From CAVUCH01 sp963739995 (lineage in GTDB: Bacteria; Acidobacteriota; Vicinamibacteria; Vicinamibacterales; JAENWD01): DNA of 64,000 nt. Position numbers and translations under genes: made by a program. The notes below the pieces were generated by a model that saw nothing but the letters and a program-made list of their open reading frames with translations, made no database searches and was not told the origin of the DNA. Below, in pieces: positions 1 to 8,333 of the stretch (position 1 is its first letter; each line of letters opens with the position of its first letter). The stretch spans positions 1 through 64,000 of the forward strand of contig CAVUCH010000012.1 in NCBI GenBank assembly GCA_963739995.1, written 5' to 3'.

Positions 1-222
1 ACTCGCCACAAGCGGAAGATTACGGGGCCTGCGGTCGGTTACCAGGAGGACAGGCACGTTACAGAGCTTCTCGCCTGCGCGCAGCTCGCGTAGCAAGTCG
101 ATTCCGCCCATATCACCAGGCAAGCCGATACCGGTGAGGATGGCGTTTGGTTGGAGGTCCTGTACGCAGTCCCAACGCTTGCAGCCCACTCTCATCGCGA
201 ACCACCCAATAGTCGTGATGGG
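1..222 (-). pseudogene. Response-regulator receiver-domain fragment (left edge)
   Basis: Reading leftward, the minus strand encodes a recognisable piece of a two-component receiver domain: a stretch like HHDYWVVRDESGLQAL, then in the next frame DLQPNAILTGIGLPGDMGGI and LLRELRAGEKLCNVPVLLVT. The frame changes by +1 near position 163-175. The residue aligned with the phospho-accepting Asp of the usual LxDIGLPG motif is Gly (LTGIGLPG), so phosphorylation would be lost. No start codon or complete N-terminus is visible to the right, and the frame stays open to the window edge, so the rest lies outside. With the frameshift and the missing Asp it is most likely a decayed gene. Family assignment is fairly secure; extent and function are not. 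Confidence 0.5.
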
Positions 223-373
223 TGAAGAGCGCATCCAAAGGAGCGGCGGGCGAAAGCGAACGCCGCCTGCCTCGGGAGCTGTGCCGTGCGGGACGTCTCT
301 TTCACACCGGACAGCGTCGCGGCGGCATCACGGGGATTCCACGCGGGTCATGCCCAACGTCCTTGCCAGGAGT

Positions 374-1262
374 TCAACCGGGAGCCGGATTGGACACAGG
401 CGACAGCGGTGTTGTGAGCGTACGCCGCCATCGAAAGAACGGCACGCCAAGCGTGACGAGCCCGACTCCGAGCAACGATTGGATCGGCCGCTCGTAGACG
501 GTGTTGAGGAGGATGCCCGTCATTGCAATCACGAACACCCCTGGCACCCATGGATAGCCCGTGACACGGTATGGCCGCGGCCACTCCGGACGTTGGCGTC
601 TCAGTTCAAACAACGCCAGGCCGGTTATCACATGAAAGATGATGCCGGAGAACACGACGTACGCAAACAGCTGCTCATAGCTGCCCGTCAGGACGAGCAA
701 CATCGACCAGACGCCGAGCGTCACGATGCCCGAAGTTGGAGTGTTATACCGTGGGTGTATCCGAGACATCCATCGAAACGCCGGAGCGTCCGCCGACATC
801 GGCAGGCCGAGCCGCGATGCGGCGAGGAATGCCGACGAGAGACAGCCGAAAATCGAGACGAGAACGCCCACCGCGAACAGTCTGCCGGCCGTCGGACCGA
901 GCAATGCGGTCGCGGCCTCTTCGCCGATCCTGGTGGACACGCCGATCTCCGATAGGGGCATCGCGCGGAAGTAGACCAGGTTCAAAAGCAGGTAGAGCAC
1001 CCCAATCAACACGGTGCCGCCGATCATTCCGAGCGGAAGATTGCGCTCGGGACGCTTGATCTCACCGGCGCAGATCGTCGCTTGGTACCAGCCATCGAAG
1101 CTGCCGAGGACCACCACGATTCCGAGGCCGAGGGCCGTGAGCAGATTGCCCGACGGCAATGGTTCCCGCGGTGATCGCGGTGACATCCCAGAGCCCCAGC
1201 GCCCGGATGAGACCTGAGGATTGCGGTTCTTCAACCACTGTTGATGCGTGAGTGGATCTCAA
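374..1262 (-). pseudogene. APC-family amino-acid permease, internally deleted
   Basis: Two pieces of one amino-acid/polyamine/organocation permease are visible. The N-terminal piece (start near 1262) has the typical first-helix sequence GLIRALGLWDVTAITAGTI, and the C-terminal piece (in another frame, to 374) has several hydrophobic helices and the family-like FDGWYQATICAGEIKRPERN segment. At about 1155-1162 the sequence jumps from helix 1 into the middle of the family, so roughly 150-200 residues are missing and the frame also shifts by one. A 286-residue ORF can be read from 1234, but its first 25 or so residues are out-of-frame read-through. The product would lack several helices of the transport core and is unlikely to work. 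The Ser/Thr kinase remnant directly upstream supports local decay. Confidence 0.75.
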
Positions 1263-1299
1263 GGTGCACGACTCCTGCGACGTGCGTCGCGGTCACGCG

Positions 1300-1547
1300 A
1301 TCGCGTTATGGTTGAAGATTTCCCGAATCCATAGAGCGCCGAGATGTGGGGATGATTCAAGGATGCCAGCGTCTTCGACTCCCGTTCGAACGGCGCGAGA
1401 CGTTCGGCGTCCCAGACGAACGGGTCCAGTAGGATCTTGATGGGGATCTGACGATCCAGCGTCGTGTCCGTCGCTCTGCACACCTGCCCCATTCCGCCTT
1501 CACCGATCGGCGTGGCAATCTCGTAGGCGCCGAGGCGTGGCGGCGGT
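1300..1547 (-). pseudogene. Hanks-type Ser/Thr kinase N-terminal remnant
   Basis: The minus strand encodes the start of a PknB-like kinase domain: LGAYEIATPIGEGGMGQV (glycine-rich ATP loop GxGxxG), the IKIL strand whose first Lys aligns with the ATP-anchoring lysine, and an ERLAPFERESKTLASLNHPH stretch typical of acidobacterial kinases. A TAA stop lies just upstream of the Gly loop and no good start codon is in frame before ATG 1492, which is already inside the loop. Similarity ends after about 75 residues, near 1310, before the catalytic loop. It is therefore a fragment without catalytic residues. Such kinases are abundant in Acidobacteriota, so this looks like a leftover of a deletion. Confidence 0.65.
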
Positions 1548-1758
1548 TAGGGGCACTGTGCGGGGAATGAACGGCAGAATCGGAGGCGAACACGATTGCG
1601 GGAGGGGCCGGGCCCGGCCGCTGGCGCGCAGCCACTCGGCCGGCCTACCCGGCGGATCGATGCGTCTACCACTACACAGATTCCGGCTTCGCGTCGCTCG
1701 CGTCCGACGATAGTGCCGCGGAGCAATCCTGCTAGTGGCTCCGCGGCATGACTCGCTC

Positions 1759-2223
1759 CTACTGTCGGTCGTATACCGCGATGCTCTTCTGCTTTTTCCC
1801 CGCGGCGTCCGTCATGTCGGTCGTCAGCGTCCGTGACTTGTTGTCGGCGGAGAAATCTACCGTTCCCGTGACAATCGTCTTTCCGTCCTTCTTGTTCGTC
1901 AGCGCGTAGTGACCCGGCTTGACCAGCCTCAGTGACCTCGTGTTTGCCGAGGGGTCGCCGATTACCGGGTAGTCTTTGCCATCGAATTTGCCGGTCCACT
2001 CATTGTGGGTCGCCTTGCCAGCGCCGTCCACGCCATCGACCATGCACTTGTAGTTCTCCCCAACGGTCGTATACGTGACGGTCACGTTCTTGACGGCCCC
2101 GCCGGCGAACTGTGATTTCGCCTCATTGAGTTTCCACGTCCCAACATTCGGGTCAGCCGCGAAGGTGACGACGACGGCGGTGAGACAAAGTACCGCGGTC
2201 AGGACTGTCTTTCTTGTGTTCAC
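1759..2223 (-). CDS. Small secreted lipocalin-like protein of unknown function
   Basis: 154 residues with a clear signal peptide (Arg-Lys, then a hydrophobic stretch VLTAVLCLTAVVVTFA, cleavage before ADPNVG). The mature part starts with NVGTWKLNEAKSQF, a pattern shared by many small exported acidobacterial proteins, and is predicted from its alternating strands to be a compact beta-barrel. It holds a single Cys and no catalytic motif. The start is GTG at 2223, preceded by GGAGA at a normal distance. It is the last of three small minus-strand genes (3161 to 1759) with gaps of about 80-150 bases, so co-transcription is possible but not shown. Role unknown. Confidence 0.8.
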   Translation of the reverse strand: MNTRKTVLTAVLCLTAVVVTFAADPNVGTWKLNEAKSQFAGGAVKNVTVTYTTVGENYKCMVDGVDGAGKATHNEWTGKFDGKDYPVIGDPSANTRSLRLVKPGHYALTNKKDGKTIVTGTVDFSADNKSRTLTTDMTDAAGKKQKSIAVYDRQ

Positions 2224-2301
2224 GCTGTTCTCCAGTTCGAGAAATCCGATGGCCGAGATCGACGAGGTGCTATGCGAGGGTTCCGGGAGCCCCGCTATTC
2301 A

Positions 2302-2574
2302 TCAGGCAGGCTGCAGTGCCGTCGGCAGCGCGACGCCGTCCCTGTTGTCGACTTCGAAGTACGTGTTGTCAGCCGCGGGTCCGAGCATCGGGTCTAGATA
2401 TGTCTTCAGAGCGGTGATCGAGTCCGCCTCCCACACACAGATGGCGGCGCTGCCATCCGGAGTCGGGAACGAGTGGTGTAACTTCAGATGGGCTGGTAGC
2501 GACGGAAGTGCGGCTTGGGCTCGGCTCCAGGTGGTGGCCGGGTCGCTGATAGTGTGCTGGACGGCGATATACAT
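2302..2574 (-). CDS. Small cytosolic protein, probable dimeric alpha/beta-barrel fold
   Basis: 90 residues without signal peptide. The N-terminus MYIAVQHTISDP followed by a Ser-Arg helix, then PDGSAAICVWEADSI and a helix containing YLDPMLGPAADN, resembles the ferredoxin-like small dimeric proteins often annotated only as hypothetical (DUF4242 or ABM-like). The start ATG is preceded by AGGAGA eight bases upstream, a good ribosome-binding site. It lies between two exported small proteins on the same strand. No active-site residues can be named. Fold assignment is inference; that the gene is real is well supported by the ribosome-binding site and family-like sequence. Confidence 0.75.
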   Translation of the reverse strand: MYIAVQHTISDPATTWSRAQAALPSLPAHLKLHHSFPTPDGSAAICVWEADSITALKTYLDPMLGPAADNTYFEVDNRDGVALPTALQPA

Positions 2575-2720
2575 GCAGGTTCTCCTAAACGGCCGATTGA
2601 ACGAGATGAAGTTCGTGCGACCCAGGGACCGCAGTGAACCATATTGGGGCGCAGCACTCCGACGCTGGTGCAGCGATCGGGCGGCGCTGCGGCAGCACGC
2701 CGCCGGATCCTCGGCTCAGC

Positions 2721-3161
2721 CTATTTCAGGATCAATTCGCGCGCGTACTTCGTGCCGACCACCGCGCGGTATTTGCTCCGGTCATCGTAGCCTTGCATCT
2801 GCGCATCATCGGTGCCGTCCGACTGCTGGTTGAGGGCATCAGCCTTCTCTACGTTGGCTTCCATCGCCGCGAGGCTCGCGTACTCCCGGAGGATCAGCAG
2901 GTTCCACGTCCCGCTGTCGTCCAGCGTTCGAAGAATCTTGTAGGACTTCTGGAACCCAGCCTTGACCTGCGCGTCTTCCGACTTCTTGAACGAGGTGTCG
3001 AGGTACTGCAGGTACTTCTGGTCCATGCCGGACGTCATCTGGATCATCGTGACCGTCCAGATGGTTCCCGGAGTGAAGTACTTGTGGACCTGGGCGATCA
3101 CCGGCCCGGCTCCGATGGCGGCTAGTCCGCCCACCAGGAGCACACTTCTGAGGATTCTCAT
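2721..3161 (-). CDS. Secreted protein of unknown function
   Basis: 146 residues beginning with a signal peptide (MRILRSVLLVGGLAAIGAGP, likely cleaved after VIAQ). The mature chain has VHKYFTPGTIWTVTMIQM and a helical middle (DTSFKKSEDAQVKAGF) followed by DSGTWNLLILREYASLAAME. The pattern of strands and helices resembles small exported alpha/beta-barrel proteins that occur in several copies in Acidobacteriota. It has no Cys and no evident catalytic residues. It is the first of the three small genes here and is followed downstream by the 90-residue gene. No strong ribosome-binding site is visible. Function not recognised. Confidence 0.75.
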   Translation of the reverse strand: MRILRSVLLVGGLAAIGAGPVIAQVHKYFTPGTIWTVTMIQMTSGMDQKYLQYLDTSFKKSEDAQVKAGFQKSYKILRTLDDSGTWNLLILREYASLAAMEANVEKADALNQQSDGTDDAQMQGYDDRSKYRAVVGTKYARELILK

Positions 3162-3449
3162 GAGCTGTTCTCTCGTTGCGTGGAGACTTCGAGGTAGACC
3201 GGCCGTGGGCGGAGTCTCGCTACGTCCGCGGTCTTCCGAGGGAAAGAGAACGTGTTGTGGAATCTGGATGTCTGGAACCGCGGAGTGCGGTCACCGGCAG
3301 GCAGAGGCTGGTGGAGCATACCACCAACTGGTCGCCGAACCTAGGCTGAGGCTGGAGGGGTAGGTGAGATCGAGAGGCGGATCTGGGGCGCCCCGGTGCC
3401 GAACCGTCGGACTCCGCAGCTGCTGATGGCGCGGTCGGGCAACGGCACC

Positions 3450-3572
3450 GCTATACTGGAAAAGCCCGTAAGTGATCGCGGCACCTTGGGGGACGTATCA
3501 CAATCGCCACAATCCTCCTTCAAGCGATGCTGTAAGTTGTTGATGCTGAACGGAGAGATGTCCGAGTGGTTG
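3450..3572. repeat. 123-bp repeat, copy A (tRNA-Ser upstream region plus 5' end)
   Basis: Aligned without gaps to 8099-8221, this stretch matches at about 99 of 123 positions. Conserved blocks include GAAAAGCCCGTAAGTGATC, TATCACAATCG, GTAAGTT and the last 22 bases, which match perfectly and correspond to the first bases of a tRNA-Ser gene. The two copies have the same orientation and lie 4.65 kb apart. Confidence 0.85.
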
Positions 3573-3690
3573 TCCGCCTACGGCGCGACATCTCGCCATA
3601 GCTCGCGCTGAATTCAGGCGCGAGCGGAGGCGGATGAAGGAGCACGTTTGGAAAACGAAGCCGGCGACCGACACTGAGCCACGCCGAGGC
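3552..3690 (+). pseudogene. tRNA-Ser(GGA)-like remnant split by an insert
   Basis: Bases 3552-3572 read GGAGAGATGTCCGAGTGGTTG, the acceptor and D-arm start of a bacterial tRNA-Ser. After an intervening 62 bases, the tRNA sense resumes at 3635 with TGAAGGAGCACG and TTTGGAAAACG, which gives an anticodon loop with GGA. The variable arm and T arm that follow are not recognisable. With the insert in the D loop and the 3' part lost, this cannot be a working tRNA gene. Confidence 0.6.
3573..3634. repeat. 62-bp REP-like hairpin inserted in the tRNA-Ser remnant
   Basis: The insert begins TCCGCCT and ends AGGCGGA (perfect 7-bp inverted ends) and holds an inner inverted repeat GCTCGCGC / GCGCGAGC. It is bordered by TG on both sides, consistent with a 2-bp target duplication. 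The core (CTACGGCGCGA, then TAGCTC, then GCGGAGG) recurs at 10336-10470. No protein gene is in it, so it would be a non-autonomous element. Confidence 0.65.
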
Positions 3691-4006
3691 ACGTCAACGC
3701 ATACGCGATCAGCGAGTTAACCCTCCGCAACGATTACTCAGTGTGCGTCCGTAGACCTCGATGTTCTTCGAGGTTCCGAGCCCGACGTATCACAGTCCTA
3801 TCACAATGCGCCGATCGAGTTGCGGGGATGGCGCCGCAAGGTCGAAGAGTACGTCTGCGCCTCACAACCGTCACGCTGAACCTTTCATCTGGACCGCCAC
3901 CGCGGCGACGATCCTCCGCAAGGTGCGTCACCGTAAACAAGCATGAGAGAACCCCACACTGGGCGGTGGACCGTATCTGAGCGTCCGAACGCGTTCGTCG
4001 AATTCG

Positions 4007-4603
4007 TTACTTCCGCGCCGCTGCCTTCGCTGGCATTGGAACCGTGGGCACCATGATGTGCGCGTACTCAGTACCCTTCCACATCACCCAAGGCCCACCG
4101 TTGTGCGGATCGGTTGGCAAGGCCGCCAATTGATTAGTGTCGGGCGTCAGCACCATCAGGTGGGCAGGGCTGACGACCCACTGGTTCGTCGCAGTAGGAG
4201 CCGTCGCAAACGGGTCGGTATTGCTCGCGCCTTTGTCACCCTTCAGCATGTAGGCGATACCGACGCTCTTGATCTGCGGATCCTTCTTGTTTATCCAGGC
4301 GTCGACCCAGCCTTGCCACTCCTTATCGAGGCACATCACCTCGGGATGGGCCATACACACCCATCCGTTGGTCCCGGCGCGCAGTTGCATCATTTTGCCA
4401 TCGGCGCCCGGTTCGACCACGGCGGCGTCTTTGGTCAAGTCAGCAGGCCCCGCGCTCAGCGCGAGCTTAATCTTCGCGTCAGACGACATGGCTTTGTTTG
4501 TCGCGGTCTGATGCTCGGACGCGGGTTTCGCGGGCTCCTGAGCAACGAGCGACAAGCTCACCGCGGCGAAACACCCGATCAACCATGCGACAAGTTTATG
4601 CAT
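4007..4603 (-). CDS. Exported protein of unknown function
   Basis: 198 residues from ATG 4603, chosen because GGAGG lies eight bases upstream and because the product then begins with a textbook signal peptide (MHKLVAWLIGCFAAVSLSLV, cleavage near AQEPA). A longer reading from 4708 is open but would bury the signal peptide. The mature chain contains NGWVCMAHPEVMCLDKEW, with two Cys and nearby His, and ends with AHIMVPTVPMPAKAAARK. The Cys/His pattern could bind metal or form a disulfide, but I know no named family for it. It is transcribed away from the large regulator that starts at 4823, with a 220-base shared upstream region. Confidence 0.75.
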   Translation of the reverse strand: MHKLVAWLIGCFAAVSLSLVAQEPAKPASEHQTATNKAMSSDAKIKLALSAGPADLTKDAAVVEPGADGKMMQLRAGTNGWVCMAHPEVMCLDKEWQGWVDAWINKKDPQIKSVGIAYMLKGDKGASNTDPFATAPTATNQWVVSPAHLMVLTPDTNQLAALPTDPHNGGPWVMWKGTEYAHIMVPTVPMPAKAAARK

Positions 4604-4822
4604 GAGCTTCCTCCAGACAGGGCGAATGTCAGAGTGTAGCGAGCCACCGCGCCCACGATCTCCGGAACGCGTGTCATTCAGACTGCGCACTCCATGACAA
4701 CGAATCAAGCGGCAAACGGCGCATGTCGCACTGTGTCGTCCATTGTCGTCCCGCCCGCCGAGGCCGGGGTTGAAGACACGGCCGACCTATGGTTCACTGC
4801 CCGAAACAGTGACGTCCGTGTC

Positions 4823-7809
4823 ATGAATGCCTCTGGCCGTCTCAGGCTCGACTCGTGGAAGGAGATCGCCGATTACCTGAAGACCTCCGTACGCACCGTT
4901 CAGCGCTGGGAAAAGTACGAAGGCCTGCCGGTGCACCGGCACGCGCACTCGCGGCAAGACACCGTCTATGCCTACACAGACGAGATTGAGGAATGGCGGT
5001 CGGATCGCAATCGACACGGCACGAAGGGAGGAACACCGCGCTCGACAGCAATCGCATTCCTGCAAGCCGAGCTCGCGAGCGCTTCTTCCGTGCCGCCGGG
5101 TACCGCCTTGCGATCTGTGCAAGGGCCATTTCTGCGTCGCGACGATGAACTTCGAATCCTGCAGGAGAACCTCGACGCTGTTCGAGCCGGCGGGGTTCGT
5201 GCCGTATGTCTGACCGGCGAGCCCGGTGCCGGCAAGACGACCTTGCTTGAACAGTTCGTCTCCGGGATTCAGACCGCGCCAGGACAGCTCGTGACGTTCT
5301 CCACGTGTTCCCAGCGGCTCGCTGGCGCTGAAGCATTTCTGCCGCTGCTCGACGGTCTGGACGGCCTGACTTGCGCCGGCGAGGACGCAGCCATCACGCG
5401 GTTGCTCAGAGCGATCGCGCCAACCTGGTATGTGCAGATCGCTCCTCTATGGTCCACTGCGGATCTGGCATTCGCATCCGTGTTGGAGCGAGCCCGGGCG
5501 GCGTCACCGGAACGGGTGAAGCGTGAACTCGCCGCTTTCGTCGGCCCACATCACAGCCGTGAGCCCGCTCGTCGTCGCAATCGACGATTTCCACTGGGCG
5601 GACGCGTCCACCGTGGAGGTGCTCGCCTACCTCCTGAGCAAGCCCGACCTCGAGCGCCTTCTTCTCGTGTGTGCGTACCGGCAGACCGAGATGACACTCT
5701 CGGCACATCCTTTCGTCTCCGTCCGTCACGAGTTGATGAAGCGCCGTATCCTCGTCGAGGTGCCATTGCGGCGCTTCAGCCTACAGGAGACAGCGTGCTA
5801 TCTCGACCTCGTGTTTCCGGAGAACCGCTTCCCGAAGGAACTCGCCGAAGTTGTCCAGGCCCGAAGCAACGGCAATCCGTTGTTCGTGAGCGAGATCGCC
5901 CGCGACCTGATGGAGCGTGGCGCAGTGCGCCGGCGCGAAGGGCGGTGGTGCATCGAAGCGTCCCTCGACCAGGTGCGTAGCTCGCTGCCCTTGTCCATTC
6001 AGAGCGTCATCGAACGCAAACTCGCGCAGCTCGACGCCGAGGACAAGCTCCTGATGATGACGGCGTCGCTTCAGGGCATGGAGTTCGACTCCCGGCTCGC
6101 GGCGATCGCAGCCGGATGCCCGGTGTCCGACGCAGAGCAACGCCTGGCGCGACTGCAGTCGGTTCACTCGCTCATCACGCCCGTCGGCGAAGGCGATCCC
6201 GGAGATGCCATTCCCGGCCAGCGCTATGCCTTCGTCCACATGCTGTATCAGGAAGCCTTCCAGACGGCAGTGACGCCGGCCCGGAGAGCTGAATGGAGCC
6301 GGCTGATTGCCAACGGTCTCGCCGAACTGAACAAGGCCGATCCTTCGAGAGTTGCGGCGGAACTGGCAATGCACTACGAGGCCGGGAGAGACTTCCACCG
6401 AGCTGCGCAGTGGTTCCTGCAGGCGGCCCGCAATGCGGCACAGGTGTACGCCGAATCATGAAGCGGCCGATCTGTGCAAACGGGCGATTACCAATGCGGA
6501 CCGCCTCGAAACGAGACTTCGGAATGCAGTGGTGTTGGACGCCGCGATGCTCCGCGCCGAACTGCATCTCAACGTCAGCGCATTCGAGAATGCGGTCGCG
6601 GACTTTGGGCTGGCGGAAAAGGCCGCTTCGGACGCCGGACTGGTCGAAGCTCAGGTCGACGCGATCTGTGGCGCTGCTCTCGCGCTGTTCAATCTGAAGC
6701 GGACCACTGAGACGCGTGCGCTGGGGTTCAAGGGGCTGGACCTCGCGCGTGTTTCCGGGAGCGAGACCGCCGTCGCGTCCTCCCACATGGTGGTCGCGAT
6801 GGAGCGCATGTGCGTGGGCGACCTCGATGCGGCGGAACGCTGGAGCACCTCTGCGCTGCCCGTGCTGCAAAACGACGTTCGCACGCCGGTTCCGCTGCAC
6901 GTGATTGAAGGCGTGGGGTACGGGGCGGCCCTGCACGGCTGGCGCCTGGAGTACGAGGACGCGTTGCCACCTTGTGAATGGGCGCTCGCGAAGGCCCGTG
7001 AGCGTGGATCCAACTTTCACATCGTCTGTCTGCTGTTCATTCGCGGCCTGGGCTTGGGTAACTTCGGCCGCCTCTCGGATTCACTGGCCGATCTCCGCGA
7101 AGGTATGCGCCTCAGCGAGATCAATCATGAGCGGTACTGGCTGCCGCGGCTGCCCAACACGCTGGCGTGGTTGCACAGCGAGATGTTCGATGTCGAGGAG
7201 GCGCTGCGACTGAATCGTGAGGGGAGCGTCATTGCGCGTGAGATGAACTTCCCCGAAGGGGACGTGAACTCGCAGATCAACCTGGCACTCAACTATCTCT
7301 GTCTCAACGAACCGAATAGTGCCCGCGAGCATCTCGCCGCAGCCGAAACGTTGCTGGCCCAGGACGAGTGGTTTCGCTGGGTGTATACGATTCGTTTCCA
7401 GGCCGCGTATGCCGAGTATTGGTTGATGAAGGGCGATCCAGCCGAAGCGGCCCGATATGCAACGGCGTCGCTCAATCTCGCCGGCGTCACACGCCGGCGG
7501 AAACACATCGCGTGGGCGAGCAAGCTGCTCGGCGACGTGGCCGCCATGGAGGACCGACCGCGAGAGGCCGTTGCGCACTATCAGGCGGGGCTTTCCGAAT
7601 TGGAACGTCACCCGTGTCCGTCCGTTCAGTGGAAGATTCTGGCTGCCCTTGCAGCCGTTCACATCAAGCTCCACCAGCCCCGGGAAGCCGAGGAGTCACG
7701 TGCAGCGACACGACGTGCGCTCCGTGAACTCGCCGGGTCGATCAGGGAGGCTCCTCTACAGAGTCGGTTCAGAGGATCGAGAGTGGTGCGCGAGTACGGG
7801 GTGGCGTGA
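4823..7809 (+). pseudogene. HTH-AAA ATPase-TPR transcriptional regulator, two frameshifts
   Basis: Joined across frames this is a protein of about 990 residues. Residues 1-60 are a MerR/excisionase-like HTH (LDSWKEIADYLKTSVRTVQRW) common in Acidobacteriota. Next comes an AAA ATPase with Walker A GEPGAGKTT and Walker B LVVAIDDFHWAD, and from about residue 500 a helical TPR-type region. The reading frame changes at about 5540 (one extra G after ...RELAAF) and again at 6453 (one extra G before NHEAADLC). Both are +1 shifts, and homology continues cleanly across each. The start is ATG 4823; an in-frame start at 4694 is possible but precedes the HTH by a non-conserved stretch. Its target is unknown; the divergent exported-protein gene is the obvious candidate. 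Either a pseudogene or sequence errors. Confidence 0.75.
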
Positions 7810-8098
7810 TCGCGCCATCGCCCACACGATTGCCTCGCCCATCCGCTCCTCGCGGTCGCTGTCGATCGCCAGCGTGTGATCTCTCAGAGCGTGGTCGCTG
7901 TTTTCGCATTCGCGGCCCTATCCAGATCGGCTGGAGAACGCGATGGTCCAGCGTTTGTGCAGATCCCTGCGCTGTTCCGGTGACGATGACGACCGGATGC
8001 ATTGTGAATCAAGCCCAGAGTTCAATCTGGTGACTCTCAAGCCACACCACGTTTCACCGAGAATGAAGAGCGGCCTCTCCACGCAGCTGTGGCGCGAC

Positions 8099-8221
8099 GG
8101 TATACTTGAAAAGCCCGTAAGTGATCCCGGCACATTGGAGGACTTATCACAATCGGCGGAATCCCGATCGTCGTGCGACCGTAAGTTATTGATTCTAAAC
8201 GGAGAGATGTCCGAGTGGTTG
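8099..8221. repeat. 123-bp repeat, copy B
   Basis: Direct repeat of 3450-3572 (about 80% identical, no gaps). It runs into the tRNA-Ser-like gene at 8201. The pair could be the two ends of an integrated segment or two decayed duplicates of a tRNA-Ser locus. Confidence 0.85.
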
Positions 8222-8289
8222 AAGGAGCACGCTTGGAAAGCGTATGCCGGAAGAAGTTCTACCGTGGATTCGGATCCACTCTCTCGCCA
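8201..8289 (+). tRNA. tRNA-Ser(GGA)-like gene, probably damaged
   Basis: The first 40 bases fit a bacterial tRNA-Ser very well: acceptor GGAGAGA, D arm TCC-GAGTGGTTGAA-GGA, anticodon arm CACGC-TTGGAAA-GCGT with anticodon GGA. The 3' half is imperfect. The variable arm does not form a convincing long stem, the T loop is one base short (GTGGA-TTCGGA-TCCAC), and the acceptor 3' strand TCTCTC is followed directly by GCCA, one C short. It ends in an encoded CCA. It may be a degenerate copy, or a real gene with two missing bases through sequence error. A covariance-model score would decide. Confidence 0.45.
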
Positions 8290-8333
8290 ATGTCGGCTCA
8301 GGCGACTCTGACGGAGAAACGTGAGGGTCGGGT

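Larger units (their letters stand above)
3162..4006. other. 845-base stretch without a protein gene
   Basis: I see no credible coding region here; the short ORFs on both strands lack ribosome-binding sites and family resemblance. The stretch holds one copy of a 123-bp repeat, a tRNA-Ser-like remnant and a 62-bp hairpin element (listed separately). The remaining bases 3690-4006 show nothing I can name. Confidence 0.6.
7810..8333. other. 524-base stretch without a protein gene
   Basis: It contains the second 123-bp repeat copy and a tRNA-Ser-like sequence (both listed). Bases 7810-8098 have no supported ORF or RNA feature; short ORFs there look like chance. Confidence 0.6.

Noticed and set aside
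3573..3634. Self-splicing intron in a tRNA
   Set aside because: Only 62 bases, wrong position (D loop rather than anticodon loop), and inverted ends with a TG duplication fit a small mobile repeat better.
4823..7809. Programmed +1 frameshifting in the regulator
   Set aside because: No slippery stop context or stimulatory structure is visible, and similar shifts occur in unrelated genes of the window.
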